Assembly: GCA_937974175.1 (NCBI GenBank)
Contig: CALJIG010000074.1
Span: forward strand, 1-36,281
Direction: 5' to 3'
Source of the DNA: an uncultured Ignavibacteria bacterium
GTDB lineage: Bacteria; Bacteroidota; Ignavibacteria; Tepidaquicellales; Tepidaquicellaceae
DNA: 36,281 nucleotides
The notes under the pieces are model-generated. The model saw nothing but the letters and a program-made list of their open reading frames with translations, did not search any database and was not told where the DNA came from. Positions within the stretch are counted from its first letter, which is position 1; every line of letters begins with the position of its first letter. This document shows positions 1 through 8,150 of the stretch, one piece after another. Position numbers and translations under genes: made by a program.

Positions 1-1
1 A

Positions 2-214
2 ATAAAAATAATTAAAAAAAAGAGTATTTTAGAAAATATAAAAAAAAAAAAAAATATAAAAATAAAAAATAAAAACTTTTCAGTTGAATTAGATAGGTTT
101 GCAATATCTGTAAATTCTCGCATATTATTAAATAACATTGAGATAAAAAATAGAGTCTATTCTTTTTTAGGAAATCAAAATTTCAATAAGAATATTTTTG
201 ATTTTCAAATATAA
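2..214 (+). CDS. 3' end of an unidentified gene, cut by the window edge
   Basis: One frame is open from the left edge to a TAA at 212-214, about 70 codons. The first third is lysine/asparagine/isoleucine-rich because of A-tracts. The rest reads like ordinary protein (FSVELDRFAISVNSRILLNN, ending in FDFQI). There is no start codon in the visible part, so the gene must begin outside the window. Base composition is much more AT-rich than in the following genes, as is often seen in surface-polysaccharide or recently acquired genes. The family is not recognised. An open frame of this length could also arise by chance in such AT-rich DNA, so the call is tentative. Confidence 0.4.
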   Translation: MKIIKKKSILENIKKKKNIKIKNKNFSVELDRFAISVNSRILLNNIEIKNRVYSFLGNQNFNKNIFDFQI

Positions 215-277
215 TTTAATACTTAATTTTTTCTCTTTTTAAAACTTCACAATAAAAATTCCTTGTTCAAAAATCGG

Positions 278-308
278 TTGTCCTGCCAAATCATTTATAG
301 TATCTTTG
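278..308 (+). promoter_or_regulatory. Bacteroidota-type promoter of the ada gene
   Basis: TTG at 278-280, a 20-nt spacer and TATCTTTG at 301-308 match the -33 (TTG) and -7 (TAnnTTTG) pattern known for the Bacteroidota primary sigma factor. Transcription would begin around 313-316, about 30 nt before the ATG at 343. No Ada-box-like operator was recognised. This is a pattern match only. Confidence 0.5.
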
Positions 309-342
309 TATAGTATAAATAATCAATCAATGTGAATTGCTC

Positions 343-1395
343 ATGCAAACGCTACCATCACCAAAAATAATGTACAATGCGCTGTTGAATAAAGACTCAT
401 CGTATGACGGACTTTTTTTCATTGCAGTAAAGACTACAGGAATTTTCTGCCGGACTGTATGCACAGCCAAAAAACCAAAACAGGAAAATGTTGAGTTTTA
501 TAAATCGGCAGACGAGGCGCTTAAGTTCGGGTATCGTCCATGCAAAGTCTGCAAGCCGTTGAACATCTATGATAAACCTGATTTTGTAAAGAAGGTTTTA
601 AGTGAAATAGAAAAAGACCCGTTCGTAAGACTTAACCAAAGGAAGTTAATCGATATGGGAATAAATCCTCATACACTTGCGAGATGGTTCAAAAAAAATT
701 TAAACATGACATTTTCAGCTTATCATAAAATGATTAGACTAAATAAAGTTTACGGAAATTTAAGAGAGGGACAAAAAGTAACAGAGACAGCGTTTGATTC
801 AGGATATGAATCGCTCAGCGGTTTTTCGGATTTTTTTAAGAAAACAACGGGCTTCTCTCCGTCAGAATCCTCCTATAAAAATATCGTTTCTGCAGAAAGA
901 ATTGTAACTCCGCTGGGACCAATGCTGGCTGCTGCAACAGATAAAGGAATTTGTCTGCTGGAATTTGTTGACAGAAGAATGCTTCAGAATCAGATTCTTT
1001 CATTGGAGAGAAGACTGAAGGCGAAAGTTATCCCGGGAAAATCTCCTTTCTTCAAAGAGCTTGATAAACAAATGAAGGAATATTTTGAAGGCAAGAGAAA
1101 GGATTTTGATATTCCTCTTGATCCATCCGGAACTGAATTTCAGAATAAGGTATGGAAAGAATTAATGAATATTCCCTATGGGAAAACCGTTTCATATCAG
1201 ACACAGGCAAACAATATAAAAATGCCTAAGGCAGTCCGCGCAGTTGCGAATGCAAACGGCATGAATAAAATATCAATTATAATTCCTTGTCATAGAGTTA
1301 TAGGTTCAAACGGAACTCTAACGGGTTATGGCGGCGGATTGTACCGCAAAAAATTCCTCTTAGATTTAGAGCAAAACACATCTAAACTTTTCTAA
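343..1395 (+). CDS. ada: Ada-type regulator and O6-methylguanine-DNA methyltransferase
   Basis: A 350-residue protein with the full Ada layout. The N-terminal zinc domain carries four cysteines at about 36, 40, 67 and 70, spaced as in E. coli Ada, where one of them accepts a methyl group from DNA phosphotriesters. An AraC-type helix-turn-helix spans roughly 85-180. The C-terminal O6-alkylguanine methyltransferase domain (about 185-345) has the active-site motif PCHRV with acceptor Cys316. In the family, self-methylation turns the protein into an activator of alkylation-damage genes. I chose ATG 343 over an in-frame TTG six bases upstream because homologues start near here. The gene stands alone, with its own promoter upstream and a hairpin downstream, so autoregulation is likely but not shown. 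Confidence 0.93.
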   Translation: MQTLPSPKIMYNALLNKDSSYDGLFFIAVKTTGIFCRTVCTAKKPKQENVEFYKSADEALKFGYRPCKVCKPLNIYDKPDFVKKVLSEIEKDPFVRLNQRKLIDMGINPHTLARWFKKNLNMTFSAYHKMIRLNKVYGNLREGQKVTETAFDSGYESLSGFSDFFKKTTGFSPSESSYKNIVSAERIVTPLGPMLAAATDKGICLLEFVDRRMLQNQILSLERRLKAKVIPGKSPFFKELDKQMKEYFEGKRKDFDIPLDPSGTEFQNKVWKELMNIPYGKTVSYQTQANNIKMPKAVRAVANANGMNKISIIIPCHRVIGSNGTLTGYGGGLYRKKFLLDLEQNTSKLF

Positions 1396-1413
1396 TTCAT
1401 TTATTAATATTCA

Positions 1414-1460
1414 AGGAATAATTATTTGAGTGAAACTTTTAAACTCAAATAATTATTCTT
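1414..1460 (+). terminator. Hairpin after ada, possible terminator
   Basis: The arms at 1414-1431 and 1443-1460 pair over 18 bp with one G-U, around an 11-nt loop. The stem is AT-rich and only a short T-run follows, so termination may be weak. Confidence 0.5.
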
Positions 1461-1824
1461 ATTTTGGTAAAACTAAATCTCATCACTCCGGAATCCATTT
1501 CATGGTACGGTATTTTATTATTTTTTAAAAGAAATTTATTTTTAAAATGAACTTCAAATAATAGAAGCCGTGAATCTCACAGAGATTTAACTTCTTATAA
1601 ATTAATCGTTTTATAAATTTTTTTGGTAAAAAAAAGTTGTAATTTTTCAGGAAAACTGTTGCGAATTAATTAACTGATAATTCACAAATTAGAATGTGAA
1701 AATAAAGCTGAATTGTTGTCGTATTTTAGGAAATTTTATGATTAATCTTCCTGCACGGAGTACAGAAAATTTTTAATTTGTACTAACTGGAAATCACAGT
1801 AAAAGAAAATTAAATCTCAACCAT
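1461..1824. other. Gene-free spacer before the large secreted protein
   Basis: About 360 bp of AT-rich DNA with no convincing open frame, RNA gene or repeat family. A clear TAnnTTTG promoter for the downstream gene was not found. The only structure seen is a 6-bp hairpin at 1573-1587, too short to interpret. Confidence 0.5.
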
Positions 1825-4800
1825 ATGAACAAATTATTAGCTGTTCTATTTTTTATGTCCTTTATATTTCTGAATGTATTCTTGTATTTTTCAAAAGAAA
1901 AAAACGAACACACAGGAAAAACACTGGCAAAGCCTTATTCAATCGGAGATGAGGATAATCCCAATGCTCGTCTCGATAGAGAATTCAAGATGCTTCGCAA
2001 TCCAATTACAAACAAAATTCCTGAAAATATTAGAGCTAAAGAATTGTTGTTTGCAGCAGGGCTTCCCAAAAGAAACGGCGATGACCCAAACGCACTTGTT
2101 TGGAATGAAAGAGGTCCAAATAACGTAGGTGGAAGAACAAGAGCAATTCTCGGAGATATTAATGATACTAGTATAGTAATCGCCGGAGGTATTTCCGGAG
2201 GTATCTGGCGTTCAACAAATTCAGGAGTTAATTGGGTTCAACGAACTACTTTAACTCAGCTTCATAACTCAACATGTATTACTCAAGACAGAAGAACAGG
2301 CAATACAGGAAACTGGTACGTTGGCACAGGTGAGCGTGTGGCAAATTCTGCAGGACAGTTTGGTGCGCCGGGAGCATTCACAGGTGATGGAGTTTTTAAA
2401 TCAGTTGATAACGGATTAACCTGGAACCTACTTGCTTCAACTTCAGGAAATTCACCCAGCAGCTTTAATTCAAACTGGCAGTATATATGGAATGTAGAAA
2501 CTGACCCTTCTAATGTTACTCAAGAAGAAGTTTATGCTGCAACAGTTGGTTCAATCCAAAAATCTACAAATGGCGGTACTACATGGAGTACAGTACTAGG
2601 CAACACGGTTACTTTATCAGAATTCACCGATGTAAAATGCGCGACAACCGGGGTTTTATATGCTGCAGGCAGCTATATAGACGGCGGCTCGATGAATGGA
2701 ATTTACAGATCAACAGACGGAACAACCTGGACTAACATTACCACCGGTTCTTTTCCGGCAAGTTACGGAAGAATCGTTGTCGCGATTGCTCCATCGAATC
2801 AAAATATAGTTTACTTTGCTGTACATAATGTACCCAATGGGGAACCAAACTCAGTAAATAAACATCAACTGTGGAAGTATCAATATGTCAGCGGTGATGG
2901 AACTGGAGCAGGCGGAATCTGGACAGCTTTGGGTTCAAATCTTCCTCAAGCAGGACAAGGTAACTTAGGTACTTTTAATGAGCCTTTTGATTCACAGGGC
3001 GGTTATGATCTATACTTACAAGTGAGCCCGACTGACCCAAACTTTGTTTTAATCGGAGGTACAAATTTATACCGTTCGACTGACGGATTCTCGACAACTA
3101 CTAATACAAAAAGAATCGGCGGATATCAACCGGGAACTGATAACGGAACTTATACGAATAGTCATCCTGATATTCATACCGGTTTTTTTCAACCGGGAAG
3201 CAGTTCAAGATATTATAGCGGACATGATGGTGGAATTTCAAGAACTGATGATATTTCTGCAAACGTTTCAGTGAATAATCCTGTAACCTGGTACTCACGT
3301 TCAGGAAGTTTTAATGTTACACAGTTCTACGCAGTTTCGTTAGATCCGGAAAATGCATCGAACGCATTAGTAGGAGGCTTTCAGGATAACGGTTCTTATT
3401 TAACTACTTCTAACGTTCTTGCTACAGATTGGCAGACAGTTAACAGCGGTGACGGAGGGTATTGTTCTATTGCTCCGTTGGCAGATAACAAAGTTTATAC
3501 TACAACACAAACCGGTGATATCTATAGATTTGGCAGAGACGGAAGTGACCCAACAGAGTTGAAACCAACAGGTTCCGCGCACCAGATGTTTATAAATCCT
3601 CATGTGCTCGACCCAAATAATTCGTCATTACTCTATTATGCAGGCGGTACATCTGCAACTACAACCGGTGTTTGGAGAAATAACGATATGATAAACTCAA
3701 CTGTTACTGTCGGGTGGAGTTATCTTGCGGGAACAGATTTAGGCTCTACAAGTGCGCAAGTCTCAACAGTAAATATTTCAAAAACAAATAGCGCAAATGT
3801 TGTTTATTATGGTACTGATGAAGGTCATATCAGAAGAATAGATAATGCAAATACAACTGCAACAGTCAGCGCAAATTTGAATACAGGGGCAATGCCAACG
3901 GGGTATGTGTCATGCCTTGCGGTCGACCCAACCAATTCAAATAATGTTATTGCTGTATTCAGTAATTATAGTGTGCAAAGACTTTGGTATACAACTGATG
4001 CAGGTGCCACATGGACAAATATTGATGGAAATCTTGCAGGTGTTAACGGTCCTTCATGCAGATGGGCAACAATTCTATATAAAAGCGGACAGCTTCATGT
4101 ATTTCTTGCTACATCCGTTGGAGTTTATTATACTCTTAATATAAACGGAGCCTCTACAGTATGGACACAGGAAGCAGTAACATCAATTGGTAATGTTGTA
4201 ACAGTTATGTTCGATTATCGTTCATCGGATAACGTGTTTGTAGCAGCTACACATGGCAGAGGTAGTTTTTCGACAGTTATAAATCCTGCTTTACCTGTAG
4301 AAATGCTATCATTTAATTCAGAAGTTTCAGGTAATAATGTTTTACTGAAATGGACAACCGGTTCTGAAATAAATAATGCAGGATTTGAAGTTCAGAGAAA
4401 AACAGGAAGTGCAGATTGGGTTAATGTAAGTTATGTACAAGGAAATGGGAATTCAAATGTGCAGAACAATTATACTTACTCTGATAATAATCTGCAGTCA
4501 GGAAAGTATAAGTACAGATTAAAACAAATAGATTACAATGGTAATTTTGAATATCATAATTTATCGAGCGAATTAACAATTGGCCTGCCGAATACTTTCG
4601 CATTGAAGCAGAATTATCCTAATCCGTTCAATCCTTCAACAAAGATTGAATTCAATTTGCCCGTGAATGGAAATGTATTATTAAAAATTTATGACGTATC
4701 AGGGAAGGAAGTTGCAAGATTGATTAACAACGAATTCAAAAATGCAGGAAACTATTCAGTTGATTTTAATGCTAAATCTTTAGCTTCAGGAGTTTATTTC

Positions 4801-4857
4801 TATAAGCTTGAAGCGGGAAGTTTTACTGGAATTAAAAAAATGATGTTAGTTAAATAA
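1825..4857 (+). CDS. Large secreted BNR/sortilin-like repeat protein with T9SS sorting domain
   Basis: 1010 residues. A hydrophobic N-terminus (about 4-22) acts as signal peptide or anchor. Repeats of the type GGIWRSTNSGVNW and GIYRSTDGTTWTN run through about 115-810. These resemble the Asp-box (BNR) blades of sortilin/Vps10-type beta-propellers, a fold often found in exported glycan-binding or surface proteins. A fibronectin-like segment follows (LPVEMLSFNSEVSGNN, then LKWTT and GFEVQRK). The last 80 or so residues form a type-A sorting domain starting QNYPNPFNPST and ending in KKMMLVK. In the family this tail directs outer-membrane passage by T9SS and is then removed or used for anchoring. 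No catalytic residues can be assigned, so the substrate is unknown. The gene is monocistronic and converges on the phosphatase gene. Confidence 0.85.
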   Translation: MNKLLAVLFFMSFIFLNVFLYFSKEKNEHTGKTLAKPYSIGDEDNPNARLDREFKMLRNPITNKIPENIRAKELLFAAGLPKRNGDDPNALVWNERGPNNVGGRTRAILGDINDTSIVIAGGISGGIWRSTNSGVNWVQRTTLTQLHNSTCITQDRRTGNTGNWYVGTGERVANSAGQFGAPGAFTGDGVFKSVDNGLTWNLLASTSGNSPSSFNSNWQYIWNVETDPSNVTQEEVYAATVGSIQKSTNGGTTWSTVLGNTVTLSEFTDVKCATTGVLYAAGSYIDGGSMNGIYRSTDGTTWTNITTGSFPASYGRIVVAIAPSNQNIVYFAVHNVPNGEPNSVNKHQLWKYQYVSGDGTGAGGIWTALGSNLPQAGQGNLGTFNEPFDSQGGYDLYLQVSPTDPNFVLIGGTNLYRSTDGFSTTTNTKRIGGYQPGTDNGTYTNSHPDIHTGFFQPGSSSRYYSGHDGGISRTDDISANVSVNNPVTWYSRSGSFNVTQFYAVSLDPENASNALVGGFQDNGSYLTTSNVLATDWQTVNSGDGGYCSIAPLADNKVYTTTQTGDIYRFGRDGSDPTELKPTGSAHQMFINPHVLDPNNSSLLYYAGGTSATTTGVWRNNDMINSTVTVGWSYLAGTDLGSTSAQVSTVNISKTNSANVVYYGTDEGHIRRIDNANTTATVSANLNTGAMPTGYVSCLAVDPTNSNNVIAVFSNYSVQRLWYTTDAGATWTNIDGNLAGVNGPSCRWATILYKSGQLHVFLATSVGVYYTLNINGASTVWTQEAVTSIGNVVTVMFDYRSSDNVFVAATHGRGSFSTVINPALPVEMLSFNSEVSGNNVLLKWTTGSEINNAGFEVQRKTGSADWVNVSYVQGNGNSNVQNNYTYSDNNLQSGKYKYRLKQIDYNGNFEYHNLSSELTIGLPNTFALKQNYPNPFNPSTKIEFNLPVNGNVLLKIYDVSGKEVARLINNEFKNAGNYSVDFNAKSLASGVYFYKLEAGSFTGIKKMMLVK

Positions 4858-4872
4858 AAGGTATTTGTTCTT

Positions 4873-4910
4873 ATGGGTGCTGTAAAAGGCACCCGTAATT
4901 ATTATTTTTT
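4873..4910 (+). terminator. Terminator between convergent genes
   Basis: GGGTGC (4875-4880) pairs with GCACCC (4889-4894) around an 8-nt loop. A T-rich stretch with six consecutive Ts at 4905-4910 follows. It lies in the short gap between the secreted protein and the phosphatase. On the other strand it would sit past the phosphatase stop. Confidence 0.55.
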
Positions 4911-5972
4911 CTTTATAATTGCAAATGTTATATCGTCATTCACTTCGTTCATACCTCTGAAATTATTAACCGAGTCAACTAAAATTCTTTTTATATCTCC
5001 AACATCTTTATATGCATTTGCTCCAAGAACTTCTTTTACTTTGGCAAGTCCATACTCATCTTTGTTCGAGTTCATAGCTTCAAAAATTCCATCAGTATAA
5101 ATAAAGATTACATCTCCGCTTTGCGGCTCAACGTCTATTGACTGTATGGTTTTATTAAACAGCTCCTCATTCATCATACCCAGCGCAGAGCCTGCAGGTT
5201 TTAACTCTTCACATCTGTTTTCTGATTTTTTATAATACATTATCGGAGGATGCCCTCCTCGGCAGAGCTTAATTTTTCCTTTATCTATTTCTGCAAGTAC
5301 AGCAGTTAGAAATAATCCTTTTTTAAAATTTTTTATAATATCTCTATTAAGTGTCTTCATAATATCAACCGGTTCTGAAATTATATCCGCTACATATCTT
5401 ATTATTGCGCGCACGTGAACCATGTGCAATGCAGCACCCATTCCTTTTCCGGATATATCTCCGACAGTTATCAGAAGTCTGTCTTCCCGGTTAACAAAAT
5501 CTATAAAATCACCTCCGACATCATTTGCAGTTTCGCAATAGCAGTCAATATCATATCCTTCATAATTCGGTGCTGATTTCGGAATCATAGAATCCTGCAC
5601 TTCACGCGCTATGGAAATTTCATCTTTAGCGATAATTTTATCTGCAACTTCCAGTATTACAAGGAAAGCCAGAATAATTATCGAAGTGCTGTACCATTGA
5701 GGATTATCAGTTATAAATCCTGCAGCATAAATGAAAATCGCTATAGAAAATAAAAGTCTTCGAAGCGGAGTTAGCTTTCTTAAAAGCGCAACAATAAAAT
5801 TTCTGATGAACAAAAGCCACCGGTTGAATTTATCCTGGCTCTGGTCAGGCTTTTTCATATCCCGGGCATAGAATTTATAAAGTCCGGGTACATCTTTTGT
5901 TACAAGTTTTTCAAATTCATCCGAGGTTAAATCGCTTGTATAAAGATTGTATATTTTTTCGAAAATATTCAC
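4902..5972 (-). CDS. Membrane-bound SpoIIE/RsbU-type serine phosphatase
   Basis: 356 residues. Two membrane helices lie at about 72-88 and 94-112. A short linker (EISIAREVQDSMIP) leads into a PP2C-like phosphatase domain. Metal-binding and core motifs are all present: NDVGGDFIDF, VGDISGKGMGAAL, GGHPP, YTDGIFEAMN and NDDITFAI. In this family such enzymes dephosphorylate anti-sigma-factor antagonists in partner-switching pathways. There is no recognisable sensory domain apart from the membrane segment and a charged N-terminal 70 residues, and no anti-sigma or antagonist gene next to it. The target is therefore unknown. It is transcribed divergently from the small gene at 6110. Confidence 0.88.
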   Translation of the reverse strand: MNIFEKIYNLYTSDLTSDEFEKLVTKDVPGLYKFYARDMKKPDQSQDKFNRWLLFIRNFIVALLRKLTPLRRLLFSIAIFIYAAGFITDNPQWYSTSIIILAFLVILEVADKIIAKDEISIAREVQDSMIPKSAPNYEGYDIDCYCETANDVGGDFIDFVNREDRLLITVGDISGKGMGAALHMVHVRAIIRYVADIISEPVDIMKTLNRDIIKNFKKGLFLTAVLAEIDKGKIKLCRGGHPPIMYYKKSENRCEELKPAGSALGMMNEELFNKTIQSIDVEPQSGDVIFIYTDGIFEAMNSNKDEYGLAKVKEVLGANAYKDVGDIKRILVDSVNNFRGMNEVNDDITFAIIKKK

Positions 5973-6109
5973 TATAGACGTTTTGTGATTATACGCAGTG
6001 CGTTTAAAATTGTTATCGCATTATAATTTCTAAGGACTATTACTTACTATTTCATTTATATAGAATTTTATCATTCTTTTCTATAACTTAAACTATTCCA
6101 ATTTTAATT

Positions 6110-6331
6110 ATGATACTTGACGATAACTCAAGGGAAATAAGAATCAGAAATGTTGATCTTGTTACCTTGAAAGATAATACCATTATATTTCATTTAAAAC
6201 ACTCGGAAACAAAACAGATAAAGACATACGAAACAGTTGAATCAGCTAAGGAAGATTACGAAAAAATTTCACGCCGGATTGAAAGTTACATGCTTGTGAA
6301 AGCAGGCGGTCCATTAAGAAATTTTAATTAA
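6110..6331 (+). CDS. Small protein of unknown function
   Basis: 73 residues, starting MILDDNSREIRIRNVDLV. It has a likely beta-rich first half and a charged helical second half (ESAKEDYEKISRRIES). There is no signal peptide, cysteine pair or recognised domain. It lies alone between two genes on the other strand, 137 bp from the phosphatase start, and its stop is only five bases from the end of the nuclease gene. Codon use and residue composition look like a genuine short protein, and no longer frame overlaps it. The function is not known. Confidence 0.6.
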   Translation: MILDDNSREIRIRNVDLVTLKDNTIIFHLKHSETKQIKTYETVESAKEDYEKISRRIESYMLVKAGGPLRNFN

Positions 6332-6336
6332 ACACA

Positions 6337-8058
6337 TTACTTTTCGAAAATCCACTTTACTATTTCTTCCTGTGTCATCGTTTCATTTATTTCGAGAACA
6401 ATACTCTTATCTCTGTTTACTGCAAGCCAGTTTGAGATAACTTTTATTTCATCCAGATCCTGCGGAGTAAATTTATGCTTAATGAATTTGGACAATGAGA
6501 AAAATAAATAATCAGTAGTCTCAAATATCTCATCCAGAACTAAATTCTCATCAGCTGTTTCATCCATGAGAATAGTATATGTCTTCATCAGTTTTCCGTT
6601 GTGGATAAAAAAGACTTCTTCCTTATCTCCGTACTTTTGCTTAATGATGATTTTCTTGTTGTTGATGGCAGATGTAATTACTTTCTGATAGCTCATAACT
6701 CTCTGAATATCCTTCAGCCTGTCGCGCAGAAAAGCTGCTCTTTCAAATTCCTCTTCTTCTGAAAATCTTACCATCTGTCTTTCAAAATATTTTTGTATAG
6801 TTTCCTCGCCTTCATCAGTAATAAAGTTATGAACACTTTTTACTTCATCTATATATTCTTTTTTGCTGTGAGTTAAATTACAAGGCGCGTTGCATTTTCC
6901 TATATCAAAGTACATGCAAGTTGAATGAGTCTTTGAAGGACGCAAAATTTTATACTCGCACTTTCTTAACTTATAATTTTCGTTTATCTGTTTCAGTATT
7001 TTGTTTACAGTTCTTCCGCTGGAAAACGGGCCATAGTAATTTGCTCCGTCGTTTTCTATTTCATAAACTTTATCAATTTTGGGATATTCATTCTGAACAT
7101 CTATCTTCAGAAATGGATGAAAACGATAACGTTTAATTGCAGTATTAAATCTCGGCTTATGCATCTTTATCATTTTCGATTCCATTATCAGCGCTGATAA
7201 TTCCGAATCCGTTATTTCAAATTCAATAGCATGAACGGACTGAATTAAGTTTCTTATCTTCGGAGGCAGGTCAGAAGAAAAATTTAAATATGTTGAAAGT
7301 CTTTCCCTTAAATTTTTTGCTTTGCCTATATAAATTATCTCATCGTGTTTGCTCTTCATAAAATACACTCCGGGCTGGCGTGGAAAATCTGTTATGTTAG
7401 CTTTTATTCTTTTTAAGATAGGGGACTTGTTTACCGATGTATATATCTTTGTATTCTGAAATCTTAAAACTTCCTCAGTAGTTTCAAGTTCGTATTCTTC
7501 ATTTAAAATTTCAAGAAAGCGTAAAAGAATTTTAGATGTAACCAGTGTATCGTCAAAAGCCCTGTGAAAATTATCAGCTCTTATTTCAAAATGCTCGGCA
7601 ACGTTATATAATGATTTGCTCTTCAGTTTTTTAAGCAGTCTTCTTGCAAGTTTGCATGTACAGATAGTTTTCATATTGAACTGAAAACTTTCACCTGTTC
7701 TTTCAAAAGATTTTCTTATAAAATTATAATCGAAGGCTACATTATGTCCCGTGAAAAGAAGAGTTGAATCTGCCCCTTCAGTTGCATGTGACTTATCAAA
7801 AATAAAATTATGAATTTTCGGCGAAAGCTCTTCGAAAGTCGGCTTATTCATCACATCTTCATTGGTAATTCCGGTCAGGTATGTTATCTGGCTTGGTATA
7901 TGCTGCTTAGGATTTATAAGCGAAGTAAATTTATCTATAACCTCGCCGTTATAAATTTTTATAAGCCCGATTTCCGTAATGCGGTTATAATCGGATGATA
8001 CTCCCGTTGTTTCAACGTCGCAGACTACAAATGTTGTATCGTAAATTGGCGTTCCCAT
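6337..8058 (-). CDS. Fused DnaQ-like 3'-5' exonuclease and GIY-YIG/UvrC-like nuclease
   Basis: 573 residues in three parts. Residues 1-185 are a DEDDh exonuclease of the DNA polymerase III epsilon type: Exo I motif VVCDVETTG (Asp14, Glu16), Exo II GHNVAFDYNF and Exo III HRAFDDTL. From about 228 comes a GIY-YIG endonuclease domain (PGVYFMK, then IYIGKAKNLRERLS) as in the N-terminal half of UvrC and in Cho. A cysteine-bearing segment (CMYFDIGKCNAPC) and a UVR-like helical hairpin (about 435-465, FERAAFLRDRLKDIQRVM) follow. The UvrC C-terminal RNase-H-like nuclease and HhH domains are absent. The architecture is known from other bacteria and suggests nucleotide-excision-type incision plus trimming. 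That role is inference. Confidence 0.88.
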   Translation of the reverse strand: MGTPIYDTTFVVCDVETTGVSSDYNRITEIGLIKIYNGEVIDKFTSLINPKQHIPSQITYLTGITNEDVMNKPTFEELSPKIHNFIFDKSHATEGADSTLLFTGHNVAFDYNFIRKSFERTGESFQFNMKTICTCKLARRLLKKLKSKSLYNVAEHFEIRADNFHRAFDDTLVTSKILLRFLEILNEEYELETTEEVLRFQNTKIYTSVNKSPILKRIKANITDFPRQPGVYFMKSKHDEIIYIGKAKNLRERLSTYLNFSSDLPPKIRNLIQSVHAIEFEITDSELSALIMESKMIKMHKPRFNTAIKRYRFHPFLKIDVQNEYPKIDKVYEIENDGANYYGPFSSGRTVNKILKQINENYKLRKCEYKILRPSKTHSTCMYFDIGKCNAPCNLTHSKKEYIDEVKSVHNFITDEGEETIQKYFERQMVRFSEEEEFERAAFLRDRLKDIQRVMSYQKVITSAINNKKIIIKQKYGDKEEVFFIHNGKLMKTYTILMDETADENLVLDEIFETTDYLFFSLSKFIKHKFTPQDLDEIKVISNWLAVNRDKSIVLEINETMTQEEIVKWIFEK

Positions 8059-8150
8059 AAATAAATATAGTAATATAAATCAAAACAAAAATTTCCAAAA
8101 AATTTGGCTTTATACCTTTATTAAAAAAATAATCTTTCTGAAATTTCCGC

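Noticed and set aside
1573..1587. AATCTC-ACA-GAGATT hairpin, considered as a small RNA or regulator
   Set aside because: There are only six base pairs with a three-base loop and nothing else around it.
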